DNA from: Phialocephala subalpina
Taxonomy: Eukaryota; Ascomycota; Leotiomycetes; Helotiales; Mollisiaceae
Reading direction: 5' to 3'
Assembly: GCA_900073065.1 (NCBI GenBank)
Contig: FJOG01000004.1
Coordinates: 430,061-494,060, forward strand
Length of the DNA: 64,000 bases
The position numbers were made by a program, and so were the translations under genes. The first letter of the stretch is position 1. Each line of letters begins with the position of its first letter. Positions 12,413 through 22,868 of this stretch are shown here, piece by piece. Under the pieces are notes generated by a model. That model worked only from the letters and a program-made list of their open reading frames with translations. It searched no databases and was not told the DNA's origin.

Positions 12413-15400
12413 ATGACGGAAAGAACTGTAGCCCAGCAAACGCAGCTAGAGGACGATGCTATCTCTCTCACATCCACTCAGGGGTCAGAGTACGATCCAG
12501 ACAAGGAGTTCAACGTTGTGCGAATTCTTGCGGAGAAGCTTCAGAATGGTAAAAAGCTCTTCCTGATCCAATGGGAGAATTATCCAATTGAGAGGTCAAC
12601 GTGGGAGCCAAAGGATCACATTTCACCTGAGATTCATGAAGCTTGGAAGGAGAGAAAGCAAAGAGAGAAGAGAGGAATCGAGGAAGCATTCGATGTGCCC
12701 AGCTTTCAGCAGACTCTACGCCGACTGGCAAAAGAAAAGCAGGCACGACAGAAGCTCCGGAAGGCTAAGAGGAAGCGACTCGGAATTCCAGTTCCATCAT
12801 CAGACTCGGATACTCGTATGGCGGATCGAGATAACTCGTCCAGCGATGAGGCGGTTGAAGAGAATGCTATCGAGGACACAACCCCAAGAGCCCCAAAACG
12901 CAAAAGCGAATCCCCATCAAAGCAAACTAAAAAACCTGCCAGGTATCGGGTCCAGGGAAACAGGGCACACCGGATCGACGACTCTTCTGATGCTTCTGGA
13001 GTTGAGCTACTCCGAAATGGGAGTCTTCAAAAGCCCCGGCATGAGAATAGCCCATCATCTTCAAAAGTTCAGGTAGAGAAAGTAAAGTCAACAGAGGTTA
13101 GCAATTCCAATCAACTGGATTTCCCCGAAATCTAACATGTACTACAGACACCAAAAAACACCAGACCTTCTTCAGCTTCTTCATCGGATGTACCTCTAAG
13201 TCAAGAATCACAACAAAGGCTGCCAGTTCAAGAGCCATCCCAACAAGCACGACCTGACTTAACACAACTTGGCTTAGAGCGACCTATTTTCGGACGCTCT
13301 GATTCAGGGCGGAATGACCCAAAGCAGAAAGATCCGGAGCGGCCGCGTTCATCTTCTGATGCGTCTGGGACACTGCAACAATCGAAGTCAGGAGCTCCAC
13401 CCGTTGTTCCAGCTATGTCATCCGAACAAACATCATTGTTCATGAATGAAGATTCTCCGACAGATCTAGAGAAGCGAGCCCGTGGCCGGCCACCCACAAG
13501 AGGCAAGAGTGCCACCCGAGGAGGAGCAAGCGTGACCCCTCGAAACGTTTTCGAAGCGGGAGATGATGCTAAAAAGGTGAAGGGACGAAAGCCGGGGACC
13601 AACTTGCTAAAAATTTCCATGGACACGTCTAAGAATCCCAAGAAGGCCACTAATATGCATACGCTTCGAAAGTTAGAGCTACAAGCTAGAGATGTTGCGG
13701 AACGAGCGCCCGATCTGTCGGCGTTGGGAGGTCTGTATAACCCTTCAGATATGTCGTCCTTCAAGCCGGTTCGGCCTTCAACGCTGCGCCGCACTTCATC
13801 GTCTGCACCTGCGACACGAGATCAGAACGACCCGGGGGAGGAAGCAGATCTCGATGATCTACTTGAGGAGCAGCCAGCTGCCCCAACAATGCAGCCTCCG
13901 CCTCCAGTAGCGAGACAGTCGACATACCAGGGCGCGCCAATATGCTTCTTTTGGGACAGATCACAACTGGATAAGAGAAATGGAGATTGTGCTAACGGTT
14001 ATATGTGCAAATATCTTCATGAATACAGGACAGGAGCCCCTCTCGCGCCCCCACCCCCTAATTATGTTGAGCCACCACCAATCTCAAGCAACCCTACAGG
14101 GCATACCTCACAGCACAATAAATCAACATGCTTCTTTTGGGATAGAGCACGTCAGGATCCCAGACACACAGGCTGTGATAAGGGTGACTCTTGCACTTAC
14201 CTCCATGCTTACGAAATGGGGGCTCCAATTGCTGCCCCACCTCCAGGCTACGCTGATATCTTCAGCAAGCCCTCAAGTACTGGTGACGGTAGCTCGTCTC
14301 GGTCGCCGTGGCAGAAGGATCCAGTGCCAACCGATAGATCACTCCCAAGTTCGTTGAATCGAGATCAACCAGTTCCTTCATCCACAACAACATTCGGGCA
14401 ACCGCGTGGCCAACTCCCTCAAAACTCCACAACTAGTTCTCCCAGTAAACACCAAGTAGCTCCAAATCGACCGCTATGGGATCCTTATAGGCCGTTACAT
14501 GCCATATGCTATTTCTATCATACTCAGGGCAATTGCAACCCGAGAGGCCGATCGTGCAAATACGCTCACTCAAACGAAGCCTATCTACCCATAGCCCCTC
14601 CTCCATTAGAGCAACGTGCAATTCAGGCTCGTGTGGTCTGTAGGGACTGGGCAAGTGGCGGATGTTCCTTTTCAAGCAAAGAATGCTTTTACCTTCACGC
14701 TTATGTGCCTAACCCCTCCCAATCCGATCAAAATAGTTCGTCCGCAGGCAACAAGGCTGTGAACCCAGAGCCGTCAAAACCAGAAACTTCGGCAGTGCCC
14801 GTTTCGGCGGAGCCACGGAAGAAGTCTGTTAAATTTGCCGTCGACGACAACGACGAAATAATCGCTGAACCGAAAATCATCTCTCCTGTACGAGCTATAC
14901 CAAATGCACCATTGCAAGACAGGCAGAGAGCAGTAAACAGGCGGATTTGTCACTTCTGGGAATTGGGAAGCTGCCGCTTTGGCTCTTTTTGCAGAGACCA
15001 GCATGGATACGACAGAGACGAGAGAGATATACCTCAAGAGGTCAGGATGCAGGATCGAGGTGAGGAGCAGAAGTCAGCCCGGCCAGTCAATCCAAACCTC
15101 GCCCCAATAGGCTCCAGGACGGCACTGCGCATCCCGAGAGCTGAAGAGCAGGTAGATGCCGGCTTTGAACCCATGCTGGGTATAGAATTCGACAACCCAA
15201 GCTCCCCTGCTGAAGTCACTCCAATCGCGGTCTCCGTTCCTGTCGTGAACGACGCTGTGAAGTCTGCGCTAGCTGTGAAGGGCCCACAGAAGAAGGTGAC
15301 CATGGCTGAATACAAGAGACGGAGCGAACTCAAGAAACTTGGATCCAGAGCCAAACATGTCACCTTTGGGCAAGACGAAGTGCAGGTTGTTACTCTCGAC

Positions 15401-18043
15401 TTCGGCGACATTCAGAATGTAGAAGACTCCCCATGGAAGCTAGAATTCGCGACCCTGGACAAGATTACCTTTGGACAAATATGCATGGCACAAGACTTCG
15501 AAGCACAGCAGGGATTCATTCAGAAACGTGCACTCTTCGCCGGCAATCTGGTACCTGCTGATGCTGGTAATCAAGATGTCGTCAAGGTTATTGACAAAGT
15601 TGGAGATGAACTCGTCCTCAGATCTGCAGGGTTAATATCTCTATTACCCAGTTTTGCTATTCTCCTCTTTCCTGCCTCCAAGTCTGAGTGGAAGTACCTT
15701 GAAACATCAGCGGACTTTCCCAAGGATAGTCGCTTGAGATACTTTGTCTTTCAAACCAGTTTTGACATCGATCGACCTCATGGCAGCGAACCTGCGACTA
15801 TAAAATTGGGTGAACCATATAGGAGAATGATGGCGGAGAAAGTTCATGGTCTGAATATCAAGCATCTGCTGCCCCAAGTTAAGGATTCGCACAATCCATA
15901 CAAGTTTTACATGTTGTTCCCGTCCGTCGCGAGGCATACGTACAGCTTTCTTGCAGCCTGGATAAAAGAGTGCAATCCGCATTCTAGGATCTATGATAGT
16001 CAGAAGGAAGGTTCCTGGGAATTCTTCAGAGGGAGCGTCGAAGTAGGAGTAGTCCTCATTCACGAAACCGCCGTTGAAAACATCCATCGCATACCCCATC
16101 TATTCGAAGTCGTTGCCAGAAAAAGCACTTTCACATTCTGGTGCATTTCTGACGGGGATTCGCCATATCCGATGTTTCCGTCCAAGCAATTGTTCATCGA
16201 CGAGTCATCAATGGGTCGTGTCACGGCAACTCGTCTGTTTCCACAAGGTTGTGCGATGCTTCTGACGCCGAGCTTTCTTGTGGCTGAACCACAGAAGGCA
16301 GCCTCCTTCATGAACTTGTTCCTCCTTAAATTGAATAGTGCCGTACCAGGATCGTGGAAGCTCGTCTGCGCCAGCAACATCTCCCAATACTTAATGGATC
16401 TAGCCATTAGCAAGGCATTGGAGAAAGAAGCTTTCGAAACCGAGCACAGAGACAATCCTGCGAAGGATGCTATGCTAAATGATGCTGGACTCAGCTTCAC
16501 GCATTGCGAGGCTTGGAACAAGCTGCATAGTAAATTTGTGAATCTGGATCAGAAGGGTCTCCTGGACAGCCCTGTTGCGTCGGATGACTCTGAGACGGAG
16601 TATCATTTCCACGAGGAGAGGGAGAGCCCGATCGTTCTCGCAGATCGTTCCGTCGACCCAGACGACGAGCAAGCTTTGGTGGAATGGTTTGCGGCATGGT
16701 CGATGCGAAATCTAGATATTCACAAAAGATTCGTGGTCATTGGGACAGGATCATCAAGTAGTCGACGCGCTAAGAGGAAGAAGGAAGTTGCACTCGGCTC
16801 CGTCGAGGTAGAGGATGAATCCGAAGCCTTACCGGAGATTCTAGGTCCCGAATTTGCTATCGGCTCTTCAAAACCTCCAGCATTGAATTTCCGATCGTTC
16901 GCCTTTACCAAGAAGGGAAAGTCAATGCCTAGCGGTGGCAGACAATCGTCTGCTCAAAAAGAGCAGAAGCAAACCGCTCTGAGTCCTAACAACAAATCGA
17001 ACCAGTCGCAGACTCCAGACAACTCCAACATGACATCTCCGCCTCCGACAAATGCCACAAATCACGGCATCGACGATTCACTTCCTGAAAAACATCTACG
17101 CTTCTGTGCCATTACGAGTGGAAGTGCTAGCGACGCTGCTACCTATCTTGAAAGAGCTAACGACGATCTTCGACGCGCAATCGATATGTACGAGAAGGAA
17201 CGCGGCGATCAAGCCATGGACCTTCACGCCGATGCCCAGGTTCAAGAACTGATCGCAAGCCACGGTGAGCGCGCTCCGTTGCGTTTCGCAACAGCCGACC
17301 AAGATCTGGCACGAGCAAGACAGATGTACGATTCACCAACCTCTTTCGTCCCAAACATGTCGACCTCCTATACTCCCGGCTCAGCTCGTCTTCCCCAGTA
17401 TGATGGCGCGGATGATGGCTATTTCCCACAGTTCACACAATACGATGGTGCAGACGACCGCCCTGGTTCTTCGAGCAGCACAAGCACCACCCGTTCCGGC
17501 ATCGCAACTGGCGAAAACGGCAAGAGATTCGTTCCGAGAAGCGTTCGTGCCGATAAGAGTGTCCGAAAGGAAATTCCTGTCCGACCAGGCTTCATACCCA
17601 CTGAAGATGTTGAGCGCTATGTCAGCCCTGGTGTTGCGGCAAGCCGTTCCGCTTCTCGAACTGCGAGCGTGATCAACTCTCCCTCACCTGTCGTCAATTC
17701 TCCTGGGGCTGCTGCTCTTGGCATGAACTCACCTACCCCTCGCGCTCGAGACCCCAATGCGATGGAGGTTGATAGTGGTGCCGAAGCTGCTTCTGGCGAG
17801 GACAAAGAGGATACGGATACCGGAACTGGAAATGGTACGGATGGCGAGAAGGACAAGCCGAAAAAGAAGAAAGTGGCCAAGAAGGAAGTCAAAGAGTATA
17901 CCTACGAGGCGACAACAAGCTGGTACGAGAGATACAAGAAGACCAATGGTGGTGGATGGGAGCATATCTTCGTCGGCAGTCATGATGAGGCTATCAAGAA
18001 GTCTGGTGTGGGATCTGGAACGTCTGGAATAACACACAAGTGA
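12413..18043 (+). CDS. Chromodomain protein with five CCCH zinc fingers
   Basis: Very large (1859 aa) putative chromatin/RNA protein. Exon 1 is 12413-13096 and exon 2 is 13148-18043. The intron (GTTAGC..CTACAG) is phase 0. The N-terminal chromodomain (about residues 30-85) keeps an aromatic cage: F33, W54 and Y57 in KEFNVV and IQWENYP. This suggests binding of methylated histone tails. Five CCCH fingers follow at about residues 494-840. The first two are C-x14-C-x5-C-x3-H; the others have shorter first spacers. A folded region at about 990-1340 (GRVTATRLFPQGCAMLLTPS, then PGSWKLVCASNISQYLMDLA) recalls the C-terminal half of the heterochromatin protein Chp1. The end is low-complexity, with basic PKKKKVAKK. 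Chp1 relationship is inference; the domains are visible. Confidence 0.85.
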
Positions 18044-18529
18044 GGTTGGGGAGGCGTTGGTCAGCATACTGTAAATGTTATGATTGCGAAACAGAAATGG
18101 CATTGCTGAGGGGGAGCTGCAGCTGCAAACTGCACATAGGGCATTAGAGTCTGGTTACGCGTGGTACCATGCATAATAGCAGCAAACACAGAAAATTTGA
18201 TGAACTTGTACAAGTACAAACCATTGTCCGTAACTATGGCAGCAGTAGCTGCCATCGTGCTTCTAAGAATCGGTAATTAAATTCGATAAACAAATCCAAG
18301 TGCTCTGCCTCCCATTTCCGTGCTTATTTACCAATATTTCAGTTCTCTGAAGTGAGGAAAGAGTGTCGAGGTGGTTTCAACCCCAGCAAGATGCGGCCGC
18401 ATGCACTAGCCCCAATCGAGCCTCGCCCCAAAACCGCCACGCTAAGATAGCAGATATCGAAAAAAGTTCAAGCCTCGAAGCTTTTCTGCACACAATTTGC
18501 CCCGACGAGTACATCGCAACAACAACGCA
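18044..18529. other. Spacer between chromodomain gene and BRX1
   Basis: Tandem plus-strand genes are separated by about 490 bp. It should contain the BRX1 promoter. No gene seen. Confidence 0.45.
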
Positions 18530-19677
18530 ATGGCTTCAGTTTACAAGTCATTATCGAAGACCAATGGATCGAAGGAAGATGGACCTGCGAACGGGGTTAA
18601 AAAGAATAAGCAGAGGGTTTTGATATTGAGTTCGAGGGGGATTACTTATAGGTATGCTGCTCTTTCCCCTCCTCCATTGCCCTCGTCGCCTTTGCTCCCT
18701 CGTTGTGCGCAAAGCTCCGGTCGCAAGCAGTTGAAGCATAAACGCTGATAGAGAGATAATGGCAGACATCGACACCTCCTCAACGACCTCGCATCCCTCC
18801 TCCCCCACGGCCGCAAAGACGCAAAACTCGACACAAAATCAAAGCTCTATCAATTAAACGAATTGGCGGAATTGTATAATTGCAATAATGTGTTCTTTTT
18901 CGAGGCGAGGAAGGGGAAGGATTTGTATCTTTGGATGAGCAAGGCGCCGAATGGACCGACGGTTAAAATGCATATGCAGAATTGTTTGTTGCCCTCTTCT
19001 CCTCTCTCTTTTTGGGTGAACTCTCACATGTTTTAACCTCACAAATGTTGGACCCCCGCTGATTCTCGGGAATAGTACACACAATGGAAGAACTCCACTT
19101 CACAGGAAACTGCCTCAAAGGTTCCCGCCCAATCCTCTCCTTTGACTCGAAATTCGACACGGAACCCCACCTCCGCGTCCTAAAAGAACTCTTCCTCCAC
19201 ATCTTCGGCGTCCCAAAAGGTGCTCGGAAATCAAAACCATTCGTGGATCATGTCATGGGGTTTACTCTTGCAGATGGAAAGATCTGGATTAGGAATTATC
19301 AGATTAATGAGACTGAAGCGAGCAAAGTCACATCTGCGGATGTTGAAGAGGGGTTGAAGAAGAAGGAGAAAAGGGATAAGACAGGGGGAGGGAAGGAGAC
19401 GGAGATTAGTTTGGTGGAGATTGGGCCGAGATTTGTGTTGACGCCGATTGTTATTCAGGAGGGGAGTTTTGGTGGTCCGATTATTTATGAGAATAAGGAG
19501 TTTGTGAGCCCGAACCAAGTCAGGAGCGAAATCAGGCTCAAGAAGGCTGGAAGATACAACGCGAGGGCAGAACAAGGTATCGAGAGACTAGCGAAGAAGG
19601 GAGAATTGGGACTACGGACAAGTGGTGGAAGAGCACCGAAGAAGGACGAACTGGATACGGCAGAGTTGTTTGCTTGA
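18530..19677 (+). CDS. BRX1: Ribosome biogenesis protein BRX1
   Basis: Nucleolar 60S assembly factor of the Brix-domain family. Exons are 18530-18651, 18766-18983 and 19076-19677, for 313 aa. The introns start GTATGC and GTTTGT, and both joins restore conserved text: KQRVLILSSRGITYR joined to HRHLLNDLASLLPH, and VKMHMQN joined to LHTMEELHFTGNCLKGSRP. The Brix core continues with PILSFDSKFDTEPHLRVLKE and LADGKIWIRNYQI, and the C-terminus is basic. Length fits fungal Brx1. The stop codon lies inside a short (TTGAGC)n repeat that starts the 3' flank. Confidence 0.95.
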
Positions 19678-19698
19678 GCTTGAGCTTGAGCTTGAGCG
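19673..19698 (+). repeat. (TTGAGC)n microsatellite over BRX1 stop
   Basis: About four copies of the hexamer TTGAGC begin at the BRX1 stop codon. Any expansion would leave the protein unchanged, because the first copy already supplies TGA. Confidence 0.8.
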
Positions 19699-20550
19699 GG
19701 GAGGGTTGGTTGGCATGGAATGGTGTTTGGTGTTGGGGGTATACTGTCCTACTATGGTTGGGAAAACTTGCTGCCTTTCTAGAAGAACTGGTCTTGATGC
19801 TATTCATATCCTCCCTTGCCATTTTTCCATACCGATTTTCTGTACACCCCAGCTCCTTCACGACGGAACTTTACTGCTGTCGATTGCTCTCTTCTGGATT
19901 TCGATGTAAGTCCGCATGTCATTCTCAGCCCCGAGTGCACTTCTAGTGTTCAGCTAGCAGAGGAGAACTCCTCGCTTTGCTGTTTATCATGACTCCCGTT
20001 ATATGCTCTTTACACTACTTTTGTCTAATTATGGACTGGCAGAAGTTTCTGCCCACACTTTCTCCAATTTCCACCTTGCTATCCTGCTTCATCTGCTCTA
20101 ACTCGTATCTTTCTGAGTGGCACGTCCGCTCAATCGTCCTCTGCTTCTCCATATCGTTCTGGGCCTTCAACTCCGCAATATGTCGCTCTCGTAGTCGCTC
20201 TCGTAGTTTTAGCAGAGTTCTGCCCTATGATATCCTTTCCCATATTCCCACTTCCACGTCCAATCCACATCCACGTCACGCCTGTGCTATAAAACGAAGT
20301 AATATCTCTCCATCGCAAGCTACGAGCACAAGAGCAATGGTGCGTATCTGACATCCAAGATCCTAGATACTCTTGACAGAGTCCCTGAAGCAGCGGACAC
20401 TCAGTATCTCATTTCACGTATCGCTGCCATCCTCGTTTCTGCGCTTTTGTCCTTGGTTGGAACAATCATCTCTTCGCTGCTGTTGGGAGGAGACAGAACA
20501 GGCTTTTTGTGATGCTCAAATTTTGATTATTCTCCTAGCCCTCCACTCTT
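19699..20550. other. Intergenic, convergent 3' flanks
   Basis: Between BRX1 (+) and the broken membrane-protein gene (-). Short frames only; CT-rich stretch with two copies of CGCTCTCGTAGT near 20185-20210. Confidence 0.45.
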
Positions 20551-22352
20551 TCATACGTGAGGGATATTTTGGCTCCAGGGAACCGTTGCGTATACCCCGA
20601 TGGGGACATGCCGCAGACTAATGAATGCCTCTGTAACGATATAAAATCTTGAAAGGATATAAGCAAGTGCTAGAATCCCTAGAGTAAGAATCATCGCGAC
20701 ATTTGCAGCTTTTCCCCAGAACTTTTTGTCATACTTATCAAGTAGTAAGTCCTACAACACCCCTAAAAAAAAATAGCCAGTACAGATGTTGCGGCCAGAT
20801 CAAAGCAAGAAATCTTCCAGAGCAGGCTTTCCATGCGCGATGGAAATCCAAAATTCCACGCAGACAGATGGACGCCAGCATACAAAGCAGGAAGTAATAC
20901 ACTCAGAACGAGTAGGATGCTATCATCTAAATCAGACTTCATTGTCATTAGGCCTGGTGTGTTCGCTTCGCTCAAACGTGGAAAGTCTGAAGCAGAAATC
21001 TCCAACGAGAGGCTCAGGCGAAAAGCATTCCCTGTGATCTCAGCTATTCTTTGCGGCGAGGTACCACCCCTAATTTTAGGGTCGTTAGACATCCTGGTCA
21101 TGTGCTTTATGAGATTGGAGCACATCGACGCGTCTATGACGCTGGGCTCTGTAACATCTAGTGGCTTCTGATTGCCATATTCCTTGATTAGTAGAACGTC
21201 GACTAAAGTCTGGTATTATTCAGGAGCCGATGACTTACATAGAACCAAAATATGTACAAGCCTAAAGCACAGACAACGTGAACCATGGTATGGACTTCCA
21301 GCAGGGTCAAAGGATAGCCTGCTGCTTTGCGGGCAATGCATTACACGACCATCCAAAGGATTTGAATGCAGACCAGCGTTTTCCCGGTTATGCTGGATTT
21401 ACTCTTATCCGAAAGGGTCTCCGGGGATATGCCAAAGAAGTGCCCTTGCCTGGCGAGTTCGATAACACCGTAATATGTAAGCGTAGCCTTCGGCACAGTA
21501 GCGGGGCTATCCTCCAGATCTCGAATGTCGACAATGAGTCCTCCCATTACCACATAGAAGCCGTACGCCAAGTCGAACTTCATGTTCTTGATCTTACTAA
21601 CATCGGTTGGCTGTGAGCAGCAAAAGTATTAGTGTACTGACAAAGCACCTTCTCTAGAGACTTACTTCGTCAACATGTCTCGTTTCTGTCAAATATTTCG
21701 GAGCAACGTAGCCAGATTCTCCAACCGCCGGGATTCTCGCGGGCGGTATGACAATAGGAGCATCATTAAGCTCAAGTGATGACGTTGTTCCAATCTGCGG
21801 AGTACGTAGATGATCGTCCACAAGAGTCCCCGAGCCGGTGTTCTCGCTCGTGCCGGTACAATCAAGAACATTGGTCTCAATGCCGCCGTCGGTGTACACA
21901 TGTCTTTTGTCAATCTGATCTTCCTTCCTCTCCTCCTTGTCGGCCTTTACAATAGCAGTAACCCTCAGGCTGTTGAGAACTTTGACTAGCGTCCTCGCCT
22001 CCGAATACTGCGCATAAGCTGTATAAAGCACAATCTCTGGAGCAAACAAGGCCATCGCCACCCACATCAGCCTGCGCCCCAGATGCCGCAGCCTTGACTC
22101 ATAACTCGCAGGTACATTCAAATGAATAGCATTGTAAATGCAAGCAGTAAGAGTGAGCAAGCAACTCCAAAGAATGTCAGCAGTGCCTCGATAGTTCGCC
22201 GATGATGCCCAGGCTGGAGCGGTTTCCGTCCTCAAGATCGTGAGATTGCCGTTCGCTGCAAAGAGTTGAGAGACGACACTGCCAACAGGCGCGGCTAAAG
22301 TGTTGACAGGAAGTGCGAGAAGCAAGTACCAGAGTGAAGCAAGAGGAGCCAT
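20551..22352 (-). pseudogene. Broken multi-pass membrane protein gene
   Basis: Matches a fungal family of secretory-signal, multi-pass membrane proteins that I know only as uncharacterised. Exon 1 is 22352-21666: a signal-like MAPLASLWYLLLALPVNTLA, then GTADILWSCLLTLTACIYNA. Exon 2 is 21610-21239 and exon 3 starts at 21167; splice sites and phases agree. Exon 2 has an in-frame TAA at 21343-21341 inside ILWMVV-stop-CIARKAAG. Conserved sequence continues beyond it (GYPLTLLEVHTMVH). Near 20735-20765 the frame is also lost around a run of nine T (sense strand). The true C-terminus is then readable in another frame (FYIVTEAFISLRHVPIGVYA) to a TGA at 20551. Only a 32-nt excision would join the frames. 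An assembly error remains possible. Confidence 0.75.
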
Positions 22353-22868
22353 GCTGGAAAATGTTTGTTACAACATGAGAGCGGTAATTGTCGAGAAGAA
22401 AAGGCTCAGAGGTAGTGAGGCTGAGCAGATCATTGCGCAGGCTGTGTAACATTGTGGTTTTGCTGCCCAAAGTCACGACTAATCACAAGCTCACAACTCA
22501 ATCAAATGCCTCGTCCTGATTCGTCCCCGTTGCCCAATTATATAAAGAGATTTATAGGCTTTAAAATTAAATAAACCTACGTAACCTTTATTATAATTAT
22601 ATTAAAAGATTAACTTATAAACTTAAAAATATAATTAAAATAAAAAGATTAATTACTATTTATTAATATATAATCTAAATTCCAAAGGAAATTATTAATA
22701 ATTAAACAAATAGTGATTTTTGGAAAATGAGGGGTAATTTAATGTTCTCGTTTAAAAGGGCCCACGAGCTACGGCCAGAACTCTTCCATAGAAACTCTGG
22801 TGCTCAAAAGTCTATCCATTGCAACTCATCTATCAACCCTTTCATTTTCACTTGCCCCTCCTCCACAG
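22353..22868. other. Intergenic with AT-rich islet
   Basis: Promoter side of the broken membrane-protein gene and 3' flank of the protease gene. It contains the AT-rich islet listed separately. Confidence 0.5.
22540..22740. repeat. AT-rich islet, RIP-like repeat remnant
   Basis: About 200 bp composed almost entirely of A and T, dominated by TAATTA, TTATAA and AATATA words, with abrupt edges against balanced flanks. No reading frame or structured repeat survives. In this group of fungi such islets are usually relics of transposons mutated by RIP. That origin is inference. Confidence 0.6.
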
